Shown in pieces: positions 16,900 through 25,760 of a stretch of DNA of 64,000 bases. A model generated the notes under the pieces. That model saw only the letters and a list, made by a program, of their open reading frames with translations, searched no databases and had not been told where the DNA came from. The position numbers and the translations under genes were made by a program. This DNA is from UBA1926 sp036732005 (GTDB lineage Bacteria > Planctomycetota > Phycisphaerae > Phycisphaerales > UBA1924). The stretch's first letter is position 1. Every line of letters begins with the position of its first letter. Location of the stretch: the NCBI GenBank assembly GCA_036732005.1, contig DAINDF010000004.1:124001-188000 (forward strand), read 5' to 3'.

Positions 16900-17726
16900 C
16901 CGGTGCTTCGTTCGAGTTCGAACGCGTCGCGCGCGTCTTCGGGAGGCACACGGCGCTCTCCGAGGTCACGCTGGGCCTCGCGCCCGGGCAACATACGGCG
17001 ATTCTCGGCCCGTCCGGGTGTGGCAAGACGACGTTGCTCCGGCTGCTCGCCGGATTGGACACGCCGTCGGCCGGGCGCATCACGATGAACGGGCGGACGG
17101 CCTCGGACTCGGGCGGCGTCGTCATCGCTCCGCACAGGCGTGGGATTTCTATGGTGTTTCAGGACCTCGCGCTGTGGCCGAATCTCCGCGTGCTTGGCAA
17201 TGTTCAACTCGCGTTGTCCGGGTCAGGTCTCCCTCGCGTGGACGAACGCCTCCGCGCTCGCGACGCCCTGGAGCGGTGCGGCATCGCCGAACTTGCCCGG
17301 CGCCGGCCCAACGAGCTCTCGGGGGGACAGCAACAGCGAGTCGCGCTCGCGAGGGCGATCGCGCCGCGACCCGGTCTGCTGCTGCTGGACGAACCGTTCA
17401 CGGGCCTCGACCTCAGCACCCGGGACTTCATTCTTGCGCAGATCCGTGAACTGGCTGTGACGGTCGGCTTCACCATTGTGCTGGTCACGCACGACCCGAG
17501 CGACGCGGCGAGCCTGTGCACGCGCGGCGTGCTCATGGACGGGGGGCGAGTCAGTGAGGACGGCCCGCTTGACCGACTGCTTCGGGAATCCGACTCGTCG
17601 CTGATGCGGCTATACCGCGAACGCGCCAAGGCGATTGGATGCACGTCCGCTCAGCCAGTTGCGGTTGCCGGTCGGCGACCAGGCGTGCCTCATGCACACG
17701 CAGATGATGAAAGGCTCGACAAATGA
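16896..17726 (+). CDS. FbpC-like ABC transporter ATP-binding protein
   Basis: This 276-residue cytoplasmic ATPase drives the upstream permease. It shows Walker A GPSGCGKTT (residues about 38-46), a Q-loop in MVFQDLALWPN, the signature LSGGQQQR, Walker B LLLLDEPF and the H-loop VLVTHD. The C-terminus is short, without the extra regulatory OB domain of longer FbpC proteins. The frame is open far upstream inside the permease gene, but the ATG at 16896 gives the normal family start and the ATGA coupling. Confidence 0.9.
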   Translation: MTGASFEFERVARVFGRHTALSEVTLGLAPGQHTAILGPSGCGKTTLLRLLAGLDTPSAGRITMNGRTASDSGGVVIAPHRRGISMVFQDLALWPNLRVLGNVQLALSGSGLPRVDERLRARDALERCGIAELARRRPNELSGGQQQRVALARAIAPRPGLLLLDEPFTGLDLSTRDFILAQIRELAVTVGFTIVLVTHDPSDAASLCTRGVLMDGGRVSEDGPLDRLLRESDSSLMRLYRERAKAIGCTSAQPVAVAGRRPGVPHAHADDERLDK

Positions 17727-17856
17727 CCGTTCAAGGTTCATGCCAGCCCGGCCCAGCCGCGGCAGATTCGGCGGTATGCATGCGGCGCGTCGCCCTGCCA
17801 CGTGTGGGCAGAGCCCAGACGGTCGGACTCCTGCTCCTTCAGAGGCGGAAACTCGC

Positions 17857-19080
17857 ATGACCGAGATCGCCGGAACTACGCCAACCCCAGTGACGACAGA
17901 TGTCGCCGCCGTCCCGCGCCGGCCTCTCGTGGCGCTGTTCCTTCGGTTCCTGGGCTTCGGCCTGCACGCCTGGGGCGGACCCGTGGCGCAGATCGCCATG
18001 CTCCGCTCCGAGCTGGTCGAGCGCGAGCGTTGGATCAGCCCGCAGCGGTTCAACCGAGCCCTGGCCGTGTACCAGGTGCTGCCGGGCCCGGAGGCGCACG
18101 AACTCTGCTGTTACTTCGGTTATCTGTCACGCGGCCGCCTGGGCGCCCTCGTCGCCGGCCTCGGGTTCATGCTGCCGGGCTTCATCCTCATGCTGGCGCT
18201 GTCGTGGGCCTACGTCCGCTACGGTCTTTCGTCGCCGCTCGTTCTGGCCGCGTTCGCCGGAGTGAAGCCCGCTGTCGCGGCGCTCGTCGTCCGCGCGGTG
18301 CACCGCATCGGCGGCCACGCGCTGCACCGCGACACATGGCTTTGGGCCATCGCGCTGGTGAGCTTCGCCGTGTCCCTGGCCGGCGCGCACTTCGCCGTGC
18401 CCCTGCTCGCGGGCGGCCTCGCCTTCGCCGCGTCGCGCCGATGGTGGTGGATCAGCGCGGTGTGCCTGGCGGCCGCGGTCGCCGCGGGCGCTTGGGAATG
18501 GAGCGTCGACCCGCAGCAATCGCCGGCTGTCACCCCGGTGCCGGTTGCCGCGGCCGCGACGCCGCTCCTGCTCCTGTGGGCGGGGCTCAAGGCAGGACTT
18601 CTGACCTTCGGAGGGGCGTACACCGTCATCCCGTTCCTGCGCGACGACGCGGTGCACCGCCAGCAGTGGATGTCCGATGCGCAGTTCCTCGACGGGATCG
18701 GCATTTCCGGCGTCCTCCCGGCGCCCCTCGTGATCTTCGGCACCTTCATCGGGTACGTGGCCGACGGCTGGATCGGCGCCGTGGCGATGACCGCCGGTAT
18801 CTTCGCCCCGGCCTTCGCGTTCACCATCGTCGGCCACGGCCTGCTCGAGCGCGTTGTCAATCATCCACCGACGCACAGGTTCCTGGACGGCGTGACCGCG
18901 GCGGTGGTCGGCTTGATCGCCGCGACTGCCGTTGGTATCGCCCGAGCTGCCATCGACAACGGCGTAACAGCGGTGGTGTTCGCGGTGGCTCTGATCGTGC
19001 TCTTTCGCTGGAAGGGCAAGGCAGCGACCCCGGTCACGGTCCTAGCGGGAGCCATTGCCGGGATTCTCCTTCTGAAGTGA
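17857..19080 (+). CDS. chrA: chromate transporter ChrA
   Basis: This 407-residue inner-membrane protein is of the CHR family and exports chromate from the cytoplasm. The two halves each start with the family signature. The first, FLGFGLHAWGGPVAQIAMLR with VERERWIS, is followed by YQVLPGPEAHELCCYFGY. The second, LKAGLLTFGGAYTVIPFLRD, is followed by FLDGIGISGVLPAPLVIFGT. About ten hydrophobic helices are evident, and length is typical of long-chain ChrA. The ATG at 17857 follows an AGAGG-like ribosome site; earlier in-frame codons read as non-coding. It is the last gene of the chromate unit and is convergent with a truncated gene. Confidence 0.93.
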   Translation: MTEIAGTTPTPVTTDVAAVPRRPLVALFLRFLGFGLHAWGGPVAQIAMLRSELVERERWISPQRFNRALAVYQVLPGPEAHELCCYFGYLSRGRLGALVAGLGFMLPGFILMLALSWAYVRYGLSSPLVLAAFAGVKPAVAALVVRAVHRIGGHALHRDTWLWAIALVSFAVSLAGAHFAVPLLAGGLAFAASRRWWWISAVCLAAAVAAGAWEWSVDPQQSPAVTPVPVAAAATPLLLLWAGLKAGLLTFGGAYTVIPFLRDDAVHRQQWMSDAQFLDGIGISGVLPAPLVIFGTFIGYVADGWIGAVAMTAGIFAPAFAFTIVGHGLLERVVNHPPTHRFLDGVTAAVVGLIAATAVGIARAAIDNGVTAVVFAVALIVLFRWKGKAATPVTVLAGAIAGILLLK

Positions 19081-19090
19081 CCTCGATCTC

Positions 19091-19408
19091 TCAGATCGAG
19101 AACGTCCCTGTCCCGCCGCGGAAACTCGCCTCACTCTCGCTGTTCGCCGGTCCTCGCGCTGCGGTGGCGTCCGGCCTTGGCCGGAGATTCACGGCGCCTC
19201 GATGACTTGATGGCAGCTCTTCCGCACACTCGATGATGCGGCCTACCTCCGCTCGCGGACGCCTGAGAATCTCGTTGAGGGCCAGCACGCGCTCCTCGGG
19301 GATGCACGCCAGCGCGGCCATCTTGGACTCGCACGGCCCCCGTTGGAGCCTCTCGCACTGGTCCGGCAGGGCCCGGAGGGAGCCGAGGGCTCTGGCCGAG
19401 CGGTCCAT
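19091..19408 (-). pseudogene. C-terminal fragment of an unrecognised gene
   Basis: This 105-residue minus-strand frame has protein-like composition (ALACIPEERVLALNEILRR and VGRIIECAEELPSS). It continues upstream without a good start as SNLLVELEPESSFIHIDRPS until a TGA near 19490. The coding sense begins immediately beside the border of the duplicated parB leader at 19521. It therefore looks like a gene whose 5' part was removed when the chromate module and the parB segment were joined. I do not recognise the family. It is convergent with chrA (10 bases). Confidence 0.45.
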
Positions 19409-19520
19409 GAGGGAGCGGATGGACTCCTTGCTCGGCCGGTCTATGTGGATGAAGCTGCTCTCGGGCTCCAGTTCGACAAGCAGGTTCGACCATGAAGCAA
19501 AGGTTCAGGTGCTTGCCGCC

Positions 19521-19989
19521 CATTGATCTGCTACCTGGCCATGTGGCAGGCTCTGGCCGATTCCACACAACAGAGTTGGGTAGATGACTCGACCTTGTGG
19601 CGAGACGGCCAGTGGGCTCCGCCGTCTCGCTGCATTGTCGTACGTTCCAAGGTTCCAATCGCGACGGCGCTGCGCGCCGCCGCGTTTGTTGAGGTTCACC
19701 ACCCACTGAAGCCACGGTGCCTGTCCAACCCGGCGGCGCCGCCGGGTCATCGTGCGCGCTCACAAGGAGTCCATCCATGACAGTCGTGAAGAAGCCCCCG
19801 AAGGTCCGTGACCCCGTCCGCATGCTGCCCATCGACAAGTTGGTGCCGACGCCCGACAACCGGCGCCGGCCGATTACGCGGGTGTCGGTCGAGTCCCTCG
19901 CCAAGTCGATGGCGAAGGACGGCGTGCTCCAGCCCATCGTGGTGCGCGAGCATCCCGATAAGCCCGGGCACTTCGAGATCCGGGCGGGC
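19521..19989 (+). repeat. parB leader and 5' end, right copy
   Basis: This is the partner of 5683-6150. It includes a conserved leader with a TGTGG/CCACA inverted repeat (19542-19567) and a GGGTAGATG box, then the ribosome site AAGGAG and the parB start. Conservation of about 250 non-coding bases upstream of both parB starts suggests the leader has a function, for example as a ParB-controlled promoter. Confidence 0.8.
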
Positions 19990-21498
19990 GAGCGCCGCTG
20001 GCGGGCCGCCAAGCTCGCCGGCATCGCTCACGTCCCCGCGATTGTTCGCAAGCTCGACGATGAGTCGGCTCTGTCCGTGACCATCGCCGAGAATCTCCAG
20101 CGGCAGGACCTCCACCCGCTGGAAGAGGCCGCCACCATCCAGCAGGCCTTCGACCGCGGCTATGACGTGAAGGCAGTGGCGGGACGGCTCGGCAAGAGCA
20201 TTCCCTACATCGCCCGGCGTGCATCCCTCACGCGGCTGTGCAAGACCTGGCGGGACGAAGTCCTCCGGCCCGAGTCCGATGCGGCGCGGCTGTCCGTCGC
20301 GCACCTGGAACTCGTCGCCCGTCTCCCCGAGGAGACACAGGAGGTGCTCGCCGAAAACCAGTTCTGCCGCGTCTTCGCTCGCGGGTTCCCGACCGTCGAG
20401 GAACTCCGCAGGCTGATCGACGGCGGGCTCCACTCGCTCAAAGCGATCGCTTGGCCGCTGGACGACGAGACCCTCGACCCGAAAGCAGGCTCGTGCCTCA
20501 ACTGCCCGAAGCGCTCCGGGATGCACCCGGTGCTCTTTGACGCCGAGGACGCCCCGCAGAACGGCAAGGTCTCGAAGACTGACCGCTGCCTGGACCCCGA
20601 GTGCTTCGACCGCAAGCACGCGGCGTTCCTGGAACGGCGGGAGTCGGAACTCCGGGCTCAACACCCGTCGCTCCAACTCGTTCAGGTCGGGTTCGACGGG
20701 CTGGGTTCGGCGCTCCGCGAGAAGTTCGGCGAGCGCGTGACCCGCGTCTACGCGCCGAAGGTCGTGAAACCGAGCCACCCCAGCGCCACGCCCGTCATGC
20801 AGATGGACGGGCCGAAGGCCGGGACGCTCATGCACATCGACTTGGGCAACGGCGTCTCCAGCAACGGCATGGGACGGAAGGCGGACCGACCGCGCGATGA
20901 GCACGGCAAGCCTGTCCCGATGTCACTGGCCGAGCGGAAGGCGCGTCTCCAGAAGCGCCGGGATGCGTACCTGGTGGGCAAGGTCGGCGAGGCGCTTCGC
21001 GGCCTCACTCCCGAGTCGCTCACAAAGGCCGTGGGCGAAATCCCAACCAGGACCGACGCGGCCGCCAAGCGGTTCGATCCGCTGGCGCTCGTGCTCGCGT
21101 TCGGCACGAGCAGTCGCGCTGACCGTGAGCACGACGACGGCCCGTGGAAGCGATACGAAGAGTTGCTCGACCGCAAGTCGGCTCTGCCCGTCGTCACCGC
21201 TCTTCACGAGGTCGTGCAGGTCTGGACGCGGCGGCTCTCCGGCTCGGACACGCACCACGTGACCGAGCAGGCGGCCGATGCGAGGCGGATCTGCGAACTC
21301 CTCGGCATCGACGCCGCGGCGATCGACACCGCGGCAGCCCAGGTCATCCCGACGCCGAAGTCGTGGGCATCGCTCCCGAACCCCCGCTCACCGGAGGCTG
21401 AGGAGTGCCCGTTCGACGCGCCTCCACCGTCACGCTCGCCGGCACCGGCCGCCCAGAAGCCGTCACGCGGCAAGCGGACCAAGGCTCGCCGCCGTTGA
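19777..21498 (+). CDS. parB: ParB/RepB/Spo0J-type partition protein
   Basis: This 573-residue protein has the ParB N-terminal nuclease-like domain at about residues 15-110. Motifs are SLAKSMAKDGVLQPIVVRE, FEIRAGERRWRAAKLAG (the GERR box) and SALSVTIAENLQRQDLHPLE. The helix-turn-helix domain that follows has YDVKAVAGRLGKSIPYIARR. Residues of about 230-290 hold a four-cysteine cluster (CLNC, then CLDPECF) suggesting a zinc site, as in chromosome- or element-borne ParB relatives. The C-terminus is basic. It is encoded 6.4 kb from parA, an unusual separation. The AAGGAG ribosome site precedes the ATG at 19777, which was chosen over an upstream in-frame ATG. Confidence 0.88.
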   Translation: MTVVKKPPKVRDPVRMLPIDKLVPTPDNRRRPITRVSVESLAKSMAKDGVLQPIVVREHPDKPGHFEIRAGERRWRAAKLAGIAHVPAIVRKLDDESALSVTIAENLQRQDLHPLEEAATIQQAFDRGYDVKAVAGRLGKSIPYIARRASLTRLCKTWRDEVLRPESDAARLSVAHLELVARLPEETQEVLAENQFCRVFARGFPTVEELRRLIDGGLHSLKAIAWPLDDETLDPKAGSCLNCPKRSGMHPVLFDAEDAPQNGKVSKTDRCLDPECFDRKHAAFLERRESELRAQHPSLQLVQVGFDGLGSALREKFGERVTRVYAPKVVKPSHPSATPVMQMDGPKAGTLMHIDLGNGVSSNGMGRKADRPRDEHGKPVPMSLAERKARLQKRRDAYLVGKVGEALRGLTPESLTKAVGEIPTRTDAAAKRFDPLALVLAFGTSSRADREHDDGPWKRYEELLDRKSALPVVTALHEVVQVWTRRLSGSDTHHVTEQAADARRICELLGIDAAAIDTAAAQVIPTPKSWASLPNPRSPEAEECPFDAPPPSRSPAPAAQKPSRGKRTKARRR

Positions 21499-21909
21499 AC
21501 GGCCACTCGCGTTTCGCACCCGTGGTTCTTCTCAAGGTTGAGGTGAACGTACGACATGCGGCGCGAGTTTTCTTCGAGTGTGTCAGCAGCGCCTTGTCGA
21601 GTTCGACATTGCGCAGACCTTCAAATAATTTGAAGCTGTTTGCAGAGTGGCCGCGGCTTCCACGGGGCGGCGAACACCATCGCGCTGTCGCCTCATCGCT
21701 CCACCACCTCTCCCACCCCCTGCGGTGTAGATCCCGCCGCCGCTCGACCCAGGCCACCGACCGGCCTGAGGCAACGAGCCACGACGGTCGCAGACGACCC
21801 ATACAACCACCGATCATCCGATGCCCGAACCCGCACCGCTCAACACTAACGCGAATTTGCACGATCACACGCCTAGTGTTACCGTGCATTTCGCTGTTGG
21901 AAAGACGCC
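21499..21909. other. intergenic region with a 15-base palindrome
   Basis: No gene is supported in this 411-base gap. It is locally richer in A/T than its surroundings and contains TTCAAATAATTTGAA at 21620-21634, a perfect inverted repeat around a single A. Another pair, AACACTA at 21842 and TAGTGTT about 30 bases later, lies just before the AbiEi-like start. These are candidate operators or promoter elements for the antitoxin-like gene. Confidence 0.45.
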
Positions 21910-22893
21910 ATGCCCGTTCTCGACCACAACCTCGAACGCTACCTCCACGAGACCCTCGGGGCGGTAATCCAGCCAACGCCCTGGGAGGGCGCCTCACGCC
22001 TTCCGCCGTTCCTCTCCGACCGCTACCGCTTCCTCCAAGCCACTCTGTTCGATGACCCCGTCCTGTTCATGGTCGACGAGTCTCCCGCGGAGGAGTCCCC
22101 CGCAAAGATCCGCAAGCACATCGCACAGGTCCAGCCCAAGAGTGACTGGCCAGTGGTGTACGCACGAGAACGAGTGACCGCGTACAACCGCAAGCGCCTG
22201 ATTCAGCACCGAGTACCGTTCGTCGTCCCCGGCAATCAGATGTACCTGCCGGATCTCGGTATCGACCTCCGCGAGCACTTTCGCAAGCAGGTCGCCAGCC
22301 ACCCGCTCTTTCGACCCGGCACCCAAGCCATCTTTGTCTATGCACTACTGCATGAACGGCCGGGTCCGTTCGTGGCCAGCGAGTTCGCACCTGAGCTTGG
22401 ATACTCAGCGATGACACTCAGTCGGGCCTTCGACGAGATCGAGGCTGCGGAACTTGCCGAGTCGCGGGTAACCGGTCGAGAGCGATACCTCCACTTCACT
22501 GCGCCCCGACGCGAACTCTGGAAGCGAGCGCAGGGGTTCCTCAAGGACCCAGTGAAGTCTCGCCACTTCATCCAGCCAGCCCCCAATGATGTACTCGGCC
22601 CGAAGGCGGGCCTGACCGCACTGGCGCGATACTCGATGATGGCTGACCCCCCAAACCCCGTTGTCGCAATGAGTCGCGAACACTGGACATCCCTGCGGCA
22701 GAGAGGAACCGTGACCGTCCTGCCCATGCAGGAGCCACAAGCATACGAGGTTGAAGTCTGGAGCTATGCTCCGAGGCCCTACCGCGACCTCGACGCGGTA
22801 GACCCGCTCTCCCTGTACTTGTCCCTGAAGAAGTCATCGGACGAACGGATCGAGCAGGCCCTCGGCCACATGCTGGAGACGCTCCCGTGGTAA
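21910..22893 (+). CDS. AbiEi-like winged-helix antitoxin/regulator
   Basis: This 327-residue protein is encoded directly before an AbiEii-type nucleotidyltransferase with a 7-base overlap, the arrangement of type IV AbiE toxin-antitoxin pairs. The winged helix is in the middle, around residues 135-200 (IFVYALLHERPGPFVASEFA, then YSAMTLSRAFDEIE), and the C-terminal part is mixed alpha/beta. In classical AbiEi the helix-turn-helix is N-terminal, so this is a divergent relative. It is expected to neutralise or repress the downstream toxin and to bind the promoter, perhaps at the palindromes in the preceding gap. Confidence 0.68.
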   Translation: MPVLDHNLERYLHETLGAVIQPTPWEGASRLPPFLSDRYRFLQATLFDDPVLFMVDESPAEESPAKIRKHIAQVQPKSDWPVVYARERVTAYNRKRLIQHRVPFVVPGNQMYLPDLGIDLREHFRKQVASHPLFRPGTQAIFVYALLHERPGPFVASEFAPELGYSAMTLSRAFDEIEAAELAESRVTGRERYLHFTAPRRELWKRAQGFLKDPVKSRHFIQPAPNDVLGPKAGLTALARYSMMADPPNPVVAMSREHWTSLRQRGTVTVLPMQEPQAYEVEVWSYAPRPYRDLDAVDPLSLYLSLKKSSDERIEQALGHMLETLPW

Positions 22894-23669
22894 GAGGCCT
22901 CGAACTCTTCCGCGATCACTTCCGAGCCTTCAGCGATCAATACGTCCTGATCGGGGGTACAGCATGTGACCTCGCGCTCACCGAAGCCGGCTTGGCGTTC
23001 CGTGCCACGAAGGATCTGGACATAGTGCTCTGCGTTGAAGCGCTCGATGCGGACTTCGCACGCGCCTTCTGGGCGTTCGTCAAAGCGGGCGGATACGAAC
23101 TCCACGAGACGGCCGCCGGCGAGAAGAAGTTCTACCGCTTCAGGAAACCGCAAAGGCCCGAATACCCCGAAGTGCTTGAGCTGTTCTCGCGCGTTCCTGA
23201 CGCCCTCCAGGCCGCCGAGGAGAGTCAGCTCACGCCAATACCCTTTGACGAGGAAGTATCCAGCCTGTCGGCCATCCTCCTCGATGACGCGTACTACGCA
23301 TGGATCCATGCCGGTAAGCGAGAGCTGAATGGTGTACCCATCGTCCCTCCCGAATACCTGATCCCGCTCAAAGCGACGGCATGGCTCGACCTCCGTGACC
23401 GCAAGGCGTCCGGTCAAGAGGTAGACAGCAAATCCATCAAGAAGCACAAGAACGACGTGTTCCGCCTGTTCGCGGTCATCGACCCCGAGTTCCGTGCGAC
23501 CATCGCCCCCAAGATCGCAACAGACATGCGCCGTTTCCTCGAAGAGGTTCTTGACGAACCGGTTGACCTCAAGGTGTTCGGGCTCCCTGGCCAAACGCTC
23601 GACTCCGTGCTTGCCGCATTGAGAACAATGTACGGGCTTGGACCCGTACTCCCTGATCCTCCCGCGTGA
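22887..23669 (+). CDS. AbiEii/AbiGii-family nucleotidyltransferase toxin
   Basis: This 260-residue protein has the DNA polymerase-beta-like nucleotidyltransferase opening: YVLIGGTACDLAL (glycine-serine-type motif; here GG-T) at about residues 20-32, then ATKDLDIVL with the two catalytic aspartates at about 45-53. AbiEii enzymes add nucleotides to tRNA acceptor stems or other targets and stop growth, protecting a population from phage. The start is a GTG at 22887 inside the end of the previous gene, which fits translational coupling. The family call is secure; toxicity in this case is inferred. Confidence 0.78.
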   Translation: MVRGLELFRDHFRAFSDQYVLIGGTACDLALTEAGLAFRATKDLDIVLCVEALDADFARAFWAFVKAGGYELHETAAGEKKFYRFRKPQRPEYPEVLELFSRVPDALQAAEESQLTPIPFDEEVSSLSAILLDDAYYAWIHAGKRELNGVPIVPPEYLIPLKATAWLDLRDRKASGQEVDSKSIKKHKNDVFRLFAVIDPEFRATIAPKIATDMRRFLEEVLDEPVDLKVFGLPGQTLDSVLAALRTMYGLGPVLPDPPA

Positions 23670-23724
23670 CCGACCTGGGAAGTCAGCCACGACACACGGC
23701 GAACCCCCTTTCGAGGATCATGCT

Positions 23725-24666
23725 GTGGCCAAACGCATCACACAGGAACAGATACTCGGCGAAAAGGGCGTCAAGCTCGCGGGCCGACGGTTTCTCGACA
23801 TGGGCTTCCCTTGGCACCCAACCAATGCCCCTCTCGACGCTGGTATCGACGGCTTCGTTGAGCTGCGTGACCCGTCCACAGGCGAAGCGTCGAACAGTTG
23901 GATCGCGGTTCAGAGCAAAGCGAGAACACGCCTGGAAAAGGAATCAGAACAGACCTTCGAGTTCAGCTGCACCGCCAGAGACCTCGAATACTGGCGACGG
24001 GGCAACATGCCGGTGCTGCTCGTCGTGTCTCGACCGGACACGGACGAAGCGTGGTGGGTCGCCGTCAAGGAGTACTTTCGCGACCCGGAAACGCATAACT
24101 CGCGGCGCATCGTGTTCGACAAGGCGGCGACTCGACTCGGCCCAGATGCCAGACTTCCGCTCCTGTCTCTGGCGCAAGCCGCGGGGGCCGGCACATACTT
24201 CAGGCCCTCGCCAAAGCGCGAGCACCTCCACTCCAATCTGCTGGTCACGAAGCGCCTCCCGGCTTGCATCTACCTCGCTGATGCCATTCAAGCCGACCCA
24301 AAGGAACTCAACCGCGTGCTGCGTGAACACATGCGCTGGCCTCCCCGCGAGTGGTTTCTCCATGGCGGAGTCGTCTACTCCGTTCACGACCTTCGGGATG
24401 AACCGTGGGTGCGAGTGTGCGACCGCGGCACCATCGAGACGATCGAAACGGAGGAGTGGAGCCAATCTCCGGACCCGGAGACGCAGCGCCTCAAGGCCGA
24501 CAACGTCTTCTACTTCAAGAAATCGGACGACCTGTCACCACGGACGAGGACGTATAGAAGCCGCAAGCAGACCGCAACTCGCGTGGTGTTTAAGGAGTAC
24601 CGCTCAAAGAAGGACCCCTCGAAGATCGCGCAGAATGCGGACCCAGGATCGCTTCGTCTGGCATGA
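23725..24666 (+). CDS. DUF4365 nuclease-like protein
   Basis: This 313-residue protein is of the DUF4365 type, a PD-(D/E)XK-fold group found in defence and mobile loci. GEKGVKLAGRRFLDMGFPWH opens the domain. Then DAGIDGFVELRD supplies the acidic residues and WIAVQSKAR gives the Q-x-K that ends the active site, all within about residues 10-80. The C-terminal 150 residues have no recognised domain and are basic at the end. It is encoded 55 bases after the AbiE-like pair in the same direction. A GTG at 23725 is preferred; the frame is open upstream to an ATG at 23638 that overlaps the toxin gene. Confidence 0.7.
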   Translation: MAKRITQEQILGEKGVKLAGRRFLDMGFPWHPTNAPLDAGIDGFVELRDPSTGEASNSWIAVQSKARTRLEKESEQTFEFSCTARDLEYWRRGNMPVLLVVSRPDTDEAWWVAVKEYFRDPETHNSRRIVFDKAATRLGPDARLPLLSLAQAAGAGTYFRPSPKREHLHSNLLVTKRLPACIYLADAIQADPKELNRVLREHMRWPPREWFLHGGVVYSVHDLRDEPWVRVCDRGTIETIETEEWSQSPDPETQRLKADNVFYFKKSDDLSPRTRTYRSRKQTATRVVFKEYRSKKDPSKIAQNADPGSLRLA

Positions 24667-24749
24667 TGCGTTCAAGGCGGCATCCCTTCGCCTCGCCAGG
24701 CCCGTACAGATCGCTCGCCCGGCGACCTACGGAGGGGACGTACATCACT

Positions 24750-25760
24750 TTACGCGGGAGGGTCGGGCGGTTCGTGACATGCAGTGCTGTTCCAGTTCAT
24801 CTTCGTGAGGAGTTGGCCACTCTTGAGCCTGTCACGCTCGACGCCGCACGTGGAGTTGGGAGCATATTGCGCCACGTTCCGGCGACTGAGGAGCAGATGC
24901 AGGCGCGATACTCGTTCTTCATGTAGGAGCTTGCTGTCTCTCTGCCGAGGGGCCTTTCCCTCCCTGCCACTCTTCGCACGCCGTGCGAGTTCCTGGTAGA
25001 CCTTCCGAAGGAGGTGTCTGGTTTGCCAGGCGCATGCAGATCCGGCCACGGATCGGACCCAGCCGGGTGCAGATCCGACTTCCGCGACCGCCAGCATGAG
25101 GCGCTTGCCGAACCGGGCCACCGACCAGCCGGGCGACTCCAGGGGCTTGAGCCAGCCGCAGGCGACGAGCTTCTTGCGGGCCGCAACTACCGCCCGCTCG
25201 CACACGCCGAAGGCGCTCGCGACCCAGCGGGCCGGTAGCCGGCCATCGACGCGATGCCTGGACTCGCCTCTGTGAAAGAAGACGCACCGGGCCACGGCGC
25301 CGAGCAGAACGGCCGTCTCGGCTCGTGAGCGCCCCGTGGCGAGACATCGGAGCACCCGGCGGGGCACGTGCAGCCATCGCTTCCGATGCGGCATCACGGC
25401 CCGCATAGCGGCCAGGCGGGGTCCCTCTGCCTCGGGCGAGTTCCCGAAGCGGATGGTGTGGGGACGGGCGGCGCAGACGCCGAGCCGATTGAGACGCCGG
25501 ATGGAGGCCCGAGCCGCCTGCTCGGTCGTGTCGCCCAGGAGATTCCCGACCTCTTCGATGCGGAATCGCGGCTGCCTTCCCTTCTCCAGCGTGCAGCGAC
25601 GCTCCTCCATTTCGTGCAGGGCGAACCAGACGCGCAGGTCGAGCCGCTTGAGCCGGCCCTCCAGGTGCAGCGTCCACACGCGGCAGAGCTGCTCGGTGCT
25701 GATGCGGCGGTAGCCGCCGGGGATGGCGTCTACCCAGACGCCGTGGTTCGGTCTGTTCAT
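24750..25760 (-). CDS. Rep-like helix-turn-helix protein (putative replication initiator)
   Basis: This 336-residue basic protein is encoded divergently from parA. It starts MNRPNHGVWVDAIPGGYRRI and has winged-helix-like segments around residues 60-110 (FRIEEVGNLLGDTTEQAARA) and 165-210 (WVASAFGVCERAVVAARKKL). Proteins of this look next to parA on plasmids and integrative elements often initiate replication, but I cannot name a Rep family, so the function is inferred from position. The ATG at 25760 is chosen because the 15 extra N-terminal residues of the longer frame look non-coding. Confidence 0.5.
   Translation of the reverse strand: MNRPNHGVWVDAIPGGYRRISTEQLCRVWTLHLEGRLKRLDLRVWFALHEMEERRCTLEKGRQPRFRIEEVGNLLGDTTEQAARASIRRLNRLGVCAARPHTIRFGNSPEAEGPRLAAMRAVMPHRKRWLHVPRRVLRCLATGRSRAETAVLLGAVARCVFFHRGESRHRVDGRLPARWVASAFGVCERAVVAARKKLVACGWLKPLESPGWSVARFGKRLMLAVAEVGSAPGWVRSVAGSACAWQTRHLLRKVYQELARRAKSGREGKAPRQRDSKLLHEERVSRLHLLLSRRNVAQYAPNSTCGVERDRLKSGQLLTKMNWNSTACHEPPDPPA

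Noticed and set aside
24663..24926. An 87-codon plus-strand frame after the DUF4365 gene
   Set aside because: It overlaps the longer, more protein-like minus-strand Rep-like gene and has no ribosome site or motif.
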